Assembly (NCBI GenBank): GCA_015680905.1
Contig: CM027384.1
Coordinates: 67,463,001-67,527,000, forward strand
Length of the DNA: 64,000 bases
From: Coptis chinensis
Taxonomy: Eukaryota; Streptophyta; Magnoliopsida; Ranunculales; Ranunculaceae
Direction: 5' to 3'
The number at the start of each line of letters is the position of its first letter. Position 1 is the first letter of the stretch. Of the stretch, positions 1 through 10,534 are shown one piece after another. Both the position numbers and the translations under genes were made by a program. The notes under the pieces were generated by a model, which was given only the letters and a program-made list of their open reading frames with translations, had not been told where the DNA came from and did no database searches.

Positions 1-133
1 AAAATAAATAAAAAAATCACCAAACTATAAGAATTTTCAAACCACCACCGCGCCTCCTCCCAAATATTTAGTGAGTTTGCTCAAACTCGTCTCCTCCATA
101 TTATCCAAACTCACAAATCGTTCTAAAACTTCA

Positions 134-1312
134 ATGGCTCTAAGACGAAGAATTTTGCCGGAACAAGCTTTTACTGCCGCTCGCTTTACGCCATTTTTTT
201 GTGACGAGATGATTAGGAGGAATTGGAATAGGTTGTGGTACTCGACAGATAATTTCTACCACTCTGATTTGGTCAAACAATTCTATAAGAAGAGAGAGTT
301 GGAGGGTCAGAAAATCTTCATGAAGGTGGCTAGGACTAGGAGAGAAGTATCGAGAGAGTTGTTGGCTGAGATTTTAGGCATTACGCCTGAACGCCACCTC
401 GAAGCCACCTTGTAGGAATCCCAGTATACTGGAGTTCTTGCATTGATGAAAGACACTGTCATGGAGGGCCAATACAATCCAAATTCTCATTGTGCTTGAC
501 AGTCATCTCTGCAAACCAACCAACTGGCTATAGCTCAGTGGATTGGTAAGAACGTCATCGGGAAGGAGAAAGTGAGCGACATCGGTTTGACATGTATGCA
601 CGTTCTCTAGATATTGCAAGAGAAGAGGTATGAATTCTGTATCCTCGAGTTCTTGATAAATATGATTAGAGGAGTTGGGAAGAGTATTGCACCATTTCCT
701 GCTTTAATTACGAAGATAATGTTGTCTTGGGGGGGGGGGGGGGAACCAAGAACTGAGCGGACTATGTTGAAACTGCATTCAAATGAAATTATTTATATGG
801 AGTGTATCCAAAAGACTTGGAAGTTGCCAGAGGATAGGGTGGTTGATTTGGATGAGGAAATGGAGGATATGACATGTTTGGATGAAGATGCCTTGGAAAG
901 GTGTACTTCTGATTTAGAACGCATGTCAGTGCTGCATACTGGCGTGCGTTGCATTTATGGTATTTGTTAAGATGTCCGGGATAGGCAGATTATAATTCGA
1001 AATAAACAAAAGAACTTTCAGACGAGTTTTGAAATGCTCGAAAAGGCTCAGGAGGATCTCTTGTGTAACATGAAGACACTTCTTCAGCGTCACGATGTAC
1101 ATTATACAGAGATGAAGGCAGAGATGAAAGCAGCAATGGAAGCACAATTCCTGTTCCAAGTAGAGATTCTACGACGCATGCCACCCCTGGGGGGTTCTGT
1201 TTCAGATGAGTCTGAGAGGCATGAGCATCATCGTCAAAGGACGGATGGCTGTGGCCCATCTTTATCCCAGGCCCAATCTCCATCTCAGGGTCCATCTTCA
1301 TCATGTGGTTAG
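134..1312 (+). pseudogene. Athila post-pol ORF1 (plant-transposon-domain protein), broken
   Basis: First of two extra ORFs after pol. The start at 134 (MALRRRILPEQAF) matches the start in B at 42385; an in-frame ATG at 71 has no support from B. The N-terminal 90 residues show the pattern ILPEQAF...W...LV.QFY...LLAEILG, which resembles the plant transposon domain family PF20167 often found in Athila-type elements; that is a recognition call, not a search. An acidic middle and a C-terminal charged, probably coiled-coil segment with an RHEHHRQR patch follow (1034-1312). Breaks: TAG at 413-415 where B has CAG, a TGA near 497 where B has CGC, further stops, and a 15-G run at 729-743 where B has no such tract. 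Function is unknown; env-like ORFs sit at this place in other Athila elements, but I see no signal peptide or cleavage site. Confidence 0.7.
729..743 (+). repeat. G15 homopolymer inside ORF1 of O
   Basis: Fifteen consecutive G bases interrupt ORF1 of O. The matching place in B (about 42970) has no such tract, so this is a local expansion or an assembly artefact. Confidence 0.9.
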
Positions 1313-1679
1313 GTGTTTCGAAAAATTCTTTGTTTTGATGTTATTTAGTTGTTTTATTATTTTTATTAGTTTGGATGTTAAGTGGTTGAATTCAATAGCT
1401 AAAATTGAATTTGGTAGTTAATTTTAAATTGAATTTCGATTTTAATTTAATGTGGTTCTTTCCAAATAATGCATTAATTTTTGTGTTAATCCCACCTTTC
1501 CGAATTGTTTGAGGGTGGTATTATTTCTTCTAGTATGATTTTTATATGATGTTAGAAGTTGTGTTACGGTGATTGTTGGGAATGTTGCCGATATTGGCAT
1601 GGCTATGAGTAGATATTGTGGTAAGCTGAAATCTCAATGAGTTAGGCAATTACTATCCTAAATTCAACCTAAAAGAGAT

Positions 1680-1850
1680 TAGGTTTGTTTTGGTATAGAG
1701 AATATGGGTTGTTTCCGTTTTCGGTTTTGGAAATATTTTGTTTCCGGCAATTGCCTTAAAACTTTTTGGCAACTTGCCGTTTCGTTTTGGAAACTCAAAA
1801 CCTATATAAACTTTCTTCATTCTACACTCACAACCCACACTACATCTCAC
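1680..1850 (+). promoter_or_regulatory. Putative internal promoter for ORF2 of O
   Basis: A TATA box CTATATAAAC lies at 1802-1811, followed about 20 bases on by CACTCACAACCCACACTAC, a plausible start-site region. The block upstream (TTTTTGGCAACTTGCCG at about 1764-1780) is kept in element B (TATA at 44029-44038) and, on the minus strand, in M (CTATTTAAAC at 8966-8975). It sits between ORF1 and ORF2, far from the LTR promoter. Sequence conservation is seen directly; promoter function is inferred. Confidence 0.55.
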
Positions 1851-1910
1851 TTTCATCTCTCACCTTTCACTCCCTATTTTTATTTTTTTTTCTTCAAAGA
1901 CTTCACCGCA

Positions 1911-2098
1911 CGGAGCGCCAAGACGGTTAAAGCGCCCACCGCTTGAACCACCTAGAACTCGAAATTCACCAAGGCGCATCCCGCGCCCATCCCAAGCAAA
2001 AAGTGAGCACGCTCTGCGCTTAAGTGCCTGGAACTCGATCATAGTCAGAGCGCACCCCGCCTACACAAGGCTTAATCAGAGCGCACCCCGCGCCCTGA
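1911..2098 (+). repeat. GC-rich leader repeats before ORF2 of O
   Basis: Short degenerate repeats around GAGCGCACCCCGCGCCC occur several times here, just before the ORF2 start. The same motif family occurs downstream of the primer site in B (37695-37839) and upstream of ORF1 in B (about 42040-42072). Their role is unknown. Confidence 0.6.
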
Positions 2099-2178
2099 CC
2101 TCCTTAGGCACAAAAAATTCCAAATTTTTGTGGGTTGTTCCAGGATTGGTTGCAGCTATTTTGGAGAGTAGTGTTGTG

Positions 2179-3109
2179 ATGACATCCCCTCGTATCATAC
2201 CGGAACAGTCTTTTGAAGACTTGTTCCAAAGTGATGCTTATGGTGCTTGGTTTCGCGAGGTTATCATACACGTAGGCTGGGAACCGCTAATGGTAAGACC
2301 TGATGAACTTTATTCTCCTGCACTTACATCTTATTTTTATGATAATTGTAAGTTCTTTGATAGACCAGATGGAGAACAAGTGTTCTCCATCACCATCGGG
2401 GATGAATCGATGGAAATTTCCAAGTTCTTGCTAGCCTTTGTTCTTGGACTTGCTATGCCCGCTGAAATACAAGACTCATGGGCCTATTTGGTATATAATA
2501 TGTACATGTATAACTATGAGGATTGGCATGAGCATTATGGGGCAGAAATCTTTAGGATAGAGGACCAAGGGGATTATAACGTTGCCCTTGGTAGCCTGTC
2601 TATGAACGTGGGCACTGTTATATTTTGGATCATGCTAAACATTATAGGGGAATGGCGTTATTCTTCTGTGAATGACGAAACTTGTGATATTTTCCTTGCT
2701 TTAGCTGGGGGACGTACACTCTATGATATTCCCCAGACCCTAATGTTTAGTTTAGCCCGAGCCCATAGCAATATGCATAAGTACCTTCTTATGCTTGTTT
2801 GAATTTGCTGTATTATGCTATGTTTCTTCCCAATTTTTTGTGCCTGCTTCACGGATTGGGTTGGGATCGACATTGTGAGACCCACTAATTGTATTATTCG
2901 ATCTTTCCATGCAATGACTTGGCAAGGGTGGAGGATACAACCTCATCAGGTTGCACCTTAGACCCCATCCGACCAAGTGGTGCTTGACAGGTTAGCTATA
3001 GTAGATGATAAGTGACGTGAAGCCTGGCAAATCATCATGGTGTGGCAAGATGCGAAGGAAACCACATTTCTTTATAAATGAGGATGATGAGGAAGAAGAT
3101 GACGTTTAA
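2179..3109 (+). pseudogene. Athila post-pol ORF2 (second plant-transposon-domain protein), broken
   Basis: Second extra ORF, about 310 codons. The chosen start at 2179 (MTSPRIIPEQSFEDL) is conserved in B (44371) and M (8559, minus); an in-frame ATG at 2128 is not. Residues IIPEQSF...GW..L...LY.P.L...FY......SKFLLAFVLGL repeat the pattern of ORF1, so the two look like diverged duplicates. A conserved centre follows (ALGSLSMNVGTVIFWIMLN) and then a hydrophobic stretch. The frame is open to 2802, then broken by several stops and a shift up to the acidic C-terminus (EDDEEEDDV, stop 3107-3109). Function is unknown; a virus-like envelope role is not supported by any visible signal. Confidence 0.7.
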
Positions 3110-3123
3110 ACCAGGGAGAGGAG

Positions 3124-3261
3124 GTAAGTTTTTAGTTTCAGTTAGTGTCTGCTTATGTCCCAAGCAATTTAATTCTTGTTAACCACGTAACGGGTGGAAC
3201 TCCTATAGAGTTGCGTCAGTTTTTATTTTCTATATTAGTATGTTTTAACCTTGTTTTGCAG
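3124..3261 (+). other. Putative intron just after ORF2 in O
   Basis: The segment begins GTAAGTTTTT and ends TTGTTTTGCAG before ATGTTCC. The same donor, acceptor and length occur in B (45308-45444) and M (7482-7621, minus), 14 to 20 bases after the ORF2 stop. Splicing is inferred from these conserved sites. Confidence 0.5.
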
Positions 3262-4305
3262 ATGTTCCAAAATTTCACGCGTTTCCATGGTATTTTTCTA
3301 CCCTTTTTATTTAAATACTTTGAGGACAAAGCATGCTTCTTGTTTGGGGGCATAGAAACACCTATAATTAAGGCATCTGTTAGGATATAGATATGTACAA
3401 TATGCACTTGTTTTCTAGTAAAAATTCAAAAAATTCAAAAATATAAATAAAAAGTTATGATATACACTGAGAAATATTGGTATTATTTTCTTTCTCTATG
3501 CTCTAAATAATCTAGAAGTCTCACGTAGCTTTTGCACTAGAATAATTTTTAGAAACTTAGGTTAATATGTAGGTAATAATATTTGCATCTATCTATAAAT
3601 ATATTACATGAGTATCTATGATTGTTTGGCAGTAAGTTTATGAAATCTAGGCTAGAGTACTTATTCTACAAATCCTGTGAGAATATAGCCTAAAGCCTTA
3701 TATGAGTGAAACGTTTGAGAAATGACACAAGGGAGAAGTAAAATCCGGATAGAAAAATCACACGTACACTTGCTTGATCACTATACCATATCCTAAGCAA
3801 GAATTTAGGCCCTCTTTGGATCGATATAGCCAGAAATTCAAACCTATGAATTATTTTCCGCTAGTCGCCCCTCTGAGCCTTTCTTTAGCCTTTCATAAAC
3901 CACAAATTCTTTAACCTTTTATAAAACAAAATAAAAATAAAAATCAGCCTACCCATTCTTTGAATGAGTCTGAGAATAGAGATGAAGAATAGAAAAGAGA
4001 AAGACCTTTGAAATCAAGAATTTGTTAGTCGCTTCAGATAAGAAAAGAAAATTTCCATACAAATAAAAAAAAAAAAAATAAATAAAAGAAAATAAAGAGT
4101 TAGAACTCCAAAAAATAGAATCAAATGAGTCAAAAGCCAAAGAAAAAGAAAAAGAAAATATGGCTAAGGATGGAAACAAAGTGTAGAAGCAAAATAACAA
4201 AGGTTTCTCTAGTTACGTAATATGAAGACCCTATTATCTCAGACTTGTTCTTTTTGAATATCTATTTTCTTCATTCTTAAACCATCTCCTAATCCCCGTA
4301 ACACC
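3262..4305 (+). other. 3' noncoding region of O up to the M insertion
   Basis: AT-rich noncoding DNA collinear with B 45445-46495. It includes TTGAGGACAAAGCATG then TTGTTTGGGGG (about 3320-3350), which resembles the element's own 3' polypurine tract. No gene is seen. Confidence 0.7.
4301..4305. repeat. Target-site duplication of M, left copy (ACACC)
   Basis: ACACC directly precedes the TGATAAATG end of M and recurs at 19319-19323 after its other end. The unoccupied version is at 46491-46495. Confidence 0.95.
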
Positions 4306-5811
4306 TGATAAATGTAAAATGAATAGTTTACCTACGAAATGAACGATGAATTCAAAACGTAAGTAAACTAAAACTGAACTTTTGAACCTTATGTTTATCA
4401 AAGCTTCTACTCGATCGATGAATTGCACTAAGTGGAGTAGGAAGTTCGTTCCACTCCTAGTTCCCTAGCATGGATTGTTTTATAAGTCTAAGAAATCAGT
4501 CTTAAGTCTAATGAGAGCTTTACGAAATGTTATGCTAACAAGACGCGTTAATTTAAATAACGAGATATAATAAATAACAAGATAAAATATAAACTAAAGT
4601 TAATCTACGAAAGCTACGGAAATACGATTGTTTGAATCTAGATAAATAAATTAGAGGGGAATTGAATCCACCTCAAATCCAACTTAACGACCTAGCGTAG
4701 AATGTTGTATCCCAATTCTCACGTTCTTACGGCGGGAATTTCGAGTTCTAATCCCTAGTGTTCATGGCATTCCTACCGGATACTAACTAGCATGTGAGGT
4801 CGTCCACCCATTCTCATGGCGAAACACGACCTTCTAGAGTGGAATAGATTCTACAACCAATTCTATACTAACCACTAAGTTTTCATCAAGGCTTCATCAA
4901 CCCCTCTAATGGAGGTTTTAGCCTTGAGTCATCAAAACATCATTTCCCATATTATTATAACTAAACATAATATCAAGATTCAAAATTTACTTAATCTAAC
5001 AATAATGAATCTAATTTAATGGCTGGAATGAAATAAGAACAAGAATTGAAATTAGATCTAGAATGGAAATAACCAAATTCGAAATTGACAAACTAACTAT
5101 TTTATTTATCTAATCAATCAAGAACAATGATTCAAGAATTTAATCTAAAACAGGAATTGAAATGGAACTAACACTTAATTAATTAATAAAACTAGATCTA
5201 GAATTCTATATATTAATTTTGGTCTAACTAGCTACCATTAACAAAGAGTTAAGCTTTTGTTTTTATACATCCAGATCCAAAAATCGTGCATGGGCTTGGA
5301 GCCATGTTTTGGGCCAGAGAATCAGGCCCAAAACCCAATTCTTTCAGTCCAACAAGGCCTCTTCAACTGCAGTTCGCTTCAACAGACTTTTCGTCCACTT
5401 CTACTCCTCTGATTGGGTCAAGGCTTAGACCATTGGAAAGCTCTTTCCGAGCCGGTCGTTTTGACATAAGGTAGGCCCAATTCCGAGGTCCGAGTCTAAA
5501 GATATGGTCTTCGGAAGTTCTGTTGACTTTGTGCACTGTTTCTGCCTGCGTGGACTTTGACTTTTCATCTTTTGACCAGGCTTTACAAAGGCTTTGTCTT
5601 CCTGAATCTTGGCCTTCAATCACCGAACTCCTTAGTAACCAACCATTGCTCCTTTATCTCATCAAAGTGGCACATTCCTGCACATAATTGACTTTGAAGC
5701 TTGAAATACATAAAAACACGTAATCAGTATTAACTCTTACTTATTACTCACATAATTGGTCTAAAAGTATGACTGCTAAGGGGTTAAAACTACAGTTTTG
5801 GGCTCTTATCA
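4306..5811 (-). repeat. 3' LTR of M
   Basis: Ends TGATAAATG (4306) and CTCTTATCA (5811) as written on the plus strand. A TATA box (TATAAAA on the minus strand, 5261-5267) marks the U3/R region. It is 1506 bp, like its partner at 17813-19318, and is the same family as the LTRs of O, B and X. Confidence 0.95.
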
Positions 5812-5825
5812 ACCACCCCCAAACA
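5812..5825 (-). other. Polypurine tract of M
   Basis: On the minus strand TGTTTGGGGGTGGT abuts the 3' LTR; it is the presumed primer for plus-strand DNA synthesis. TTGAGGACAAGCAAAA lies just upstream, as in O and B. Confidence 0.85.
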
Positions 5826-7481
5826 CCATTTTGCTTGTCCTCAAGCAAATATGAGAAATTAGCATAAGTGACCAAAAATGGAGTTCTATCTACTCTGCGT
5901 CTCACTGAGAGTCGCGATTGCATTGACCATATGCAACAAGGCCTTTAAACCACTAGGAATTCCCTAGTGGACGAAGTTATAGCCTCGTGAGAGTTTTCCG
6001 ATGAAGGTACTCACAAACTTCATCTATACTACAACGACTAAGAAATAAAACTATTGTTTTCTCATTCATGTCTCAACTATCTATACATCTCACTAGCAAA
6101 TACATAAGAATAACCCAAAGTAACCCTAAGCTAATATATACATAATAATCAATCATCTAAATAAACATATAACAATGAGTAATACTATGAAATGTAATAG
6201 CAGGTCCGTTTTGAAAACTTCGAATAAGCGCCCCTTAAGTAGGTCCTCACATAAATGTCAAGACAAAACCACTCGATTTTTCCACTCAAGTTTTCTTTGC
6301 TCCAAGCATGGGCACACTTTACCTTACAATCTCAATGACAACAAGGAAGCCGGAGTCGATCAAAACACATCCGCCACTTACTATCACACTAACCTATTCC
6401 TAATTGAGCTAGAGGTCTTTATTAGGTGTTGCGGGGATTAGGAGATGGTTTAAGAAGGAAGGAAATGGATATTCAAAAGGACAAGTCTGAGATAATAGAG
6501 TCTTCATATTATGTAACTTAGAGAAAACATTGTTATTTTCTTTTGCTTCTATACTTTGTTTTCATCCTAAGCCATATTTTTCTTTTTCTTTTCCTTGGCT
6601 TTTGACTCCCTTTTATTCTATTTTTGGAGTTTTTATTTATTTCTATTTTTTTTTTCTTTCTTGGATGGAAACTTCTTTTCTTTTTCTAAAGCAACTACTA
6701 ATTTTGTTTACACAGGTTTTTCTCTTTTTCTTTCTTCCTCATTCTATTCTCAGACTTATTCTAAATTGGGTAGGTTGATTTATATTTTTATTTTGTTTTG
6801 TTTTTGTAACAGGGTAAAGGAATTGTGGTTTATGAAAGGCTAAGGAAAAGCTCAGAGGGGCGACTAGCGGAAACTAATTCATAGGTTTGAATTTCTGGCT
6901 ATATCGATCCAAAGAGGGCCTAAATTCTCGCTTAGGATATGGTTTAGTGATCAAGCAAGTGGACGTGTGATTTCTCTATCCGGATTTTACTTCTCCCTTG
7001 TGTCATTTCTCAAATGTTTCGCTCATATACGGCTTTAGGCTATATTCTCACAGGATTTGTAGAATAAGTACTCTAGCCTAGATTTCAGAAACTTACTACT
7101 AACAATCATAGATACTCATGTAATATATTTATAGATAGATGCAAAGATTATTACCTACATATTAACCTAAGTTTCTAACAATTATTCTGATGCAAAAACT
7201 AAGTGAGACTTCTAAATTGTTAAGAGCATAGAGAAAGAAAACAATACCAATATTCCTAAGTGTATAGCATACTTTTTTTTATTTATATATATATTTTTTT
7301 TTGAATTTTTGAAATTTTAACTAGAAAACAAGTGCATATTATACATATCTATATCCTAACAGATGTCTTAATTACACGTGTTTCTATGCCCCCCCCAAAC
7401 AAGAAGCATGCTTTGTCCTCAAAGCATTTAAATAAAGAGGGTAGGAAAAATACCATTGAAGCGCGTGAAATTGAGGAACAT
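5826..7481 (-). other. 3' noncoding region of M
   Basis: Collinear with B 45445-47092 on the opposite strand. It includes a poly-T/A-rich stretch (6580-6800) and, near 7389-7400, a C8 tract that reads GGGGGGGG after TTGTTT on the minus strand. Short ORFs here are not conserved between copies. Confidence 0.7.
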
Positions 7482-7621
7482 CTGCAAAACAAGGTTAAAA
7501 CATACAAATATAGTAATATATATAAAAACTGACGCAACTCTATAAGAGTTCCACCCATTATGGGGTTAACAGAATGAAATTGCTTGGGACATAAGCAGAC
7601 ACTAACTTAACTAAAACTTAC
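7482..7621 (-). other. Putative intron just after ORF2 in M
   Basis: On the minus strand it begins GTAAGTTTTAG (7621 downward) and ends TTTTGCAG before ATGTTCC. It is the counterpart of 3124-3261 in O and 45308-45444 in B. Confidence 0.5.
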
Positions 7622-7636
7622 CTGCACCCCAAAGAT

Positions 7637-8559
7637 TTACTCGTAATCCTCCTCTTCTATATGAGGTTCTTTTCGCATCCCCGCCATGCCATAACAACTT
7701 GCCACGCTTCCGCCGCGTGTATCAACTAGTGCTAACCTCTCTAGTGTTACTTGGTCCGATGGGGTGTAAGGGGCAACCAAATGTGGTTGCAGACTGCCAT
7801 CCCGCCAAGTCATGGCTCGGAATGATCTTACCATTACGCGATTGGTGGGTCTCATGATTTCGACCCTTTCCCAATCTCGGTAATCGCGGTACGAGAATAT
7901 GGGTAGGGTAGGCAAGCGCATAATGCGTAAACCAAGACGGGCATAAGAAGGTACTTATGCCTCAAGGTATGGCCTCGCTTCATAGTAGCAACTAAAACTT
8001 CGGGGAATGTCATACCGACGACGTCCCCTCGCCTAAAGCAAGGAAAACGTCACCCGCGGTATTATTATTGGGCGTAGTAAACCTGCCGTTCCCCTAGAAT
8101 GTTCATCATGATGAACAACATGGTTGTGCCTACATTCAGCGATAGGCTACTTAGGGCGATGTTATATTGGTCTTGGTCCATGATACGAAACACCCCTCCC
8201 CCATAATACTCATGGAAATAGGCATATTCATATAGGTATGAGTTATCTGTCATATATCCCCACGTGTGCATAGGGTCAGGTAATGACAACCCCGAAACCA
8301 AAGCTATCAATTGCTTACTGAATTCCATAGTCGTGCCATCAATAGCAAGGGAAAATTTTTGTTCTCCTTCTTTGGTACAAAAAAAAGTAATATTATTATA
8401 GAAGAATTCAGTTAGCTTAGGTGAAAAAGAATCGTCATCACTCACCAAAAGATGCCGCCATCCTAACTGCACGATCCGCTCGCGGAACGATGCTCCATAG
8501 GTATCGGTTCCCATCAAGTCTTCAAATGACTGTTCAGGAATCACTATAGGAGGTGTCAT
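7637..8559 (-). pseudogene. Athila post-pol ORF2 of M, broken
   Basis: Starts at 8559 (MTPPIVIPEQSFEDL), the same start as in O and B, and is open for 164 codons to 8065. It carries GW..L...FSPKLTEFFY, the LLA/LIA-type motif and SSLSLNVGTTMLFIMMNILGE. The frame is then lost, and the C-terminal part is readable from 7921 to 7637 (WERVEIMRPTNRV...EEEDYE). Protein similarity to the copies in O and B exceeds that of the flanking spacer, which suggests past selection; this needs a codon test. Product and function are unknown beyond resemblance to a plant transposon domain. Confidence 0.65.
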
Positions 8560-8642
8560 CTCAAAACTACTCTGTAGAACAGCTGCGATAACCTGGAAGA
8601 AAACCTCAGAAAATCGGAATTTCCTGCGGCTTACGGAGGAGG

Positions 8643-8790
8643 AGGCGGGCGCTGGCCAGATAGGGCGAAGTCGCGCTCGTAGGTTTTGGAATTACAAGTG
8701 TTTTTGCTGCTGGTCGCTCGCTCTGATTAGCGCGAAAGTCGCACTCGTAGGTTTTTCGATTTACACTGTTGTAGGGCGAAGTCGCTGCTT
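8643..8790 (-). repeat. GC-rich leader repeats before ORF2 of M
   Basis: Repeated motifs of the type GCGAAGTCGCGCTCGTAGG and GTCGCTCGCTC lie between the internal promoter and the ORF2 start, at the same place as 1911-2098 in O. Confidence 0.5.
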
Positions 8791-8929
8791 CTGCTTTGGC
8801 TCGAAAAAAATTTATGGCGTGTGTGGGCGCAGCGCGCTTTACCGATGAAGCGTGGCCTTCGTAAAAAAACAGTGTTTACAAGAAAAACAAGCAGAAAAAA
8901 CTTGGAGTGAAATGTGAGAGATGATTGTG

Positions 8930-9080
8930 GGGTGTAGTATGGGTTGTGAGTGTAGATTGATGGAAGTTTAAATAGGTTCTGGGTTTCCAAAACGAATCGG
9001 CAAGTTGCCAAATTGTTTTAAGGCAATTTCAGGAAATAGAAAACCGCCAAACCCAAGCGGAAACTAACCATAGTTTTGAT
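8930..9080 (-). promoter_or_regulatory. Putative internal promoter for ORF2 of M
   Basis: Minus-strand CTATTTAAAC (8966-8975) followed by CACTCACAACCCATACTAC matches the TATA-type blocks of O and B. TTTGGCAACTTGCCG lies just upstream. The TATA box is one base weaker than in the other copies. Confidence 0.5.
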
Positions 9081-9324
9081 TTCCTAACAACCCTGGTATC
9101 TTTTAAACTTGGTTTATAATAGTAACTTCTAAACTCTACTACATATCATGCTACCACTACAAAAAAAATCATAGATATGCCGATATTGGCCTAATTTTCA
9201 ACTTTGACTCCAAGACAACCTTACGAAAGATGATCAAAATAAATTATATTAAAATAATATGAAATCCAAGCAATCGAAAACAAACAACTTAATATTCAAA
9301 TCTAACTACTGAAATAAAATTCCA

Positions 9325-10534
9325 CTAACAAAACAATAAAAAAAAATTGAAATAACAGGACACAACTGATGGTGAACACCTAGGCGTGTGAAGAAGATGG
9401 TCCCTGGGATGGAGACTGGTATTGTGGTGAAGAATGGCTTGAGCCATCTGGCCTGCAGCGACGACGCTCATGCCTCGGACTCGGTGAGAGACGGACTCAT
9501 CCACGAGTGGCATGCGTCGTAGCATCTCTATCCCTGAACAAAGCCGTGCTTCCATCTCGCCTTGAGTATCGCGATCGGGCTTGGTGATTCGGTGGATAAT
9601 CTCCAAGTTAAACAAGATATCTTTCGACCCTTTTCGAGCATTTCAACTCTCGCCCGAAAGTTCGTTTTGCTTATTTCAAGTACAATTTGTCTATGTCGGA
9701 TATCTTCACAGATACGATAACCGCGATCGCAAACCAGTTTTGCGGCATTATCATTCGTTCTAAATTAGAAGTATGACTATCGAAATTATCCTCAACCAAC
9801 CATGTCATATCTTCCCTTCATTATGCGACTCAACTTCATTCTCTGCGGACAACGCCAAGTCTCTTGGATGCATTCCTTATAAATACTTGCATTAGAATGC
9901 AATTTGATCTTAATAGGAGTAGATTTAGCGGCAGCTCTAAATGAGAGCATAATCTTAGTGATCAATACGGAAGAGGCACCATGCTCTTTCCCACTCCTCT
10001 AATCACATTCAAAATTAAATCGAGGATGCAGAAATTACACTCATTCGTTTGCAAAATCCAGAATGTGCGCATTAATGAAGTCCGATGTCGCCGACTTTGT
10101 CTTTCCCGAGGGCGTTCCTACCAATCCACCGAGCTACGGCCGGTTGATTGGTTCTCGTGGTCGCCCCGCTTAACGAATGAGATATCGTATTGTATTCACC
10201 CTCTATGACCGTATCTTTCATCAAAGCGGGAACTCCAAGATAATGGGATTCCTGAATGGTCGATCTAGGTTGGTTCTGGCGTGATTCCTAATAGCTCGAC
10301 CCAACAACCGCCTCGTTACTTCCTCCTCGTTCCTCGCTATCCTAATGAAAATCCTATTTCCTCCAATTCTCGTTTCTTATAAAACTGTTCTACCAAATCA
10401 TAGTGATAGAACTCCTCTGTCGAATACCACGGTCTGTTCCAATCCCTCTTAATCATATTGGCCGTAAAATGGTGCGAAATGGTCGGCCTCAAACGCTGCG
10501 TGCTCGGCAACATTCTTTCGTCCGTAAGCGCCAT
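9325..10534 (-). pseudogene. Athila post-pol ORF1 of M, broken
   Basis: Starts at 10534 (MALTDERMLPSTQ), aligned with the starts in O and B. The N-terminal motif W...WYSTEEFYHYDLVEQFYKKREL is readable to about 10337. The middle is fragmented, and the C-terminal charged segment is readable at 9615-9325 (MEARLCSGIEMLRRMP). Same family as ORF1 in O and B; function unknown. Confidence 0.6.

Larger units (their letters stand above)
1..4305 (+). mobile_element. Athila-like LTR retrotransposon O, left visible part
   Basis: This is the post-pol part of a plus-strand Athila-like Ty3/gypsy element whose 5' LTR, gag and pol lie before the window. The order post-pol ORF1, spacer with promoter, ORF2, 3' noncoding region matches element B (about 42100-46495) block by block. 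The element stops at 4305 and resumes at 19324 after the inserted element M; ACACC is present on both sides of M. The joined sequence matches the uninterrupted site at 46491-46495 in B. Its 3' LTR is at 19946-21442. Confidence 0.9.

Noticed and set aside
134..3109. Calling the post-pol ORFs envelope genes
   Set aside because: No signal peptide, cleavage site or clear pair of membrane helices is visible. Only one hydrophobic run in ORF2 hints at a membrane, so I keep a neutral name.
3145..3390. Short ORF of 81 codons after ORF2, with similar frames in B and M
   Set aside because: It begins with GTG, overlaps the conserved intron-like segment and is frameshifted in M. The DNA is conserved regardless of frame, so it reads as noncoding.
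6580..6800. ORFs of 82 codons rich in Phe and Ser in the T-rich stretch of M
   Set aside because: Low-complexity poly-T DNA gives Phe/Leu/Ser frames by chance, and the matching region in O and B has no conserved frame.
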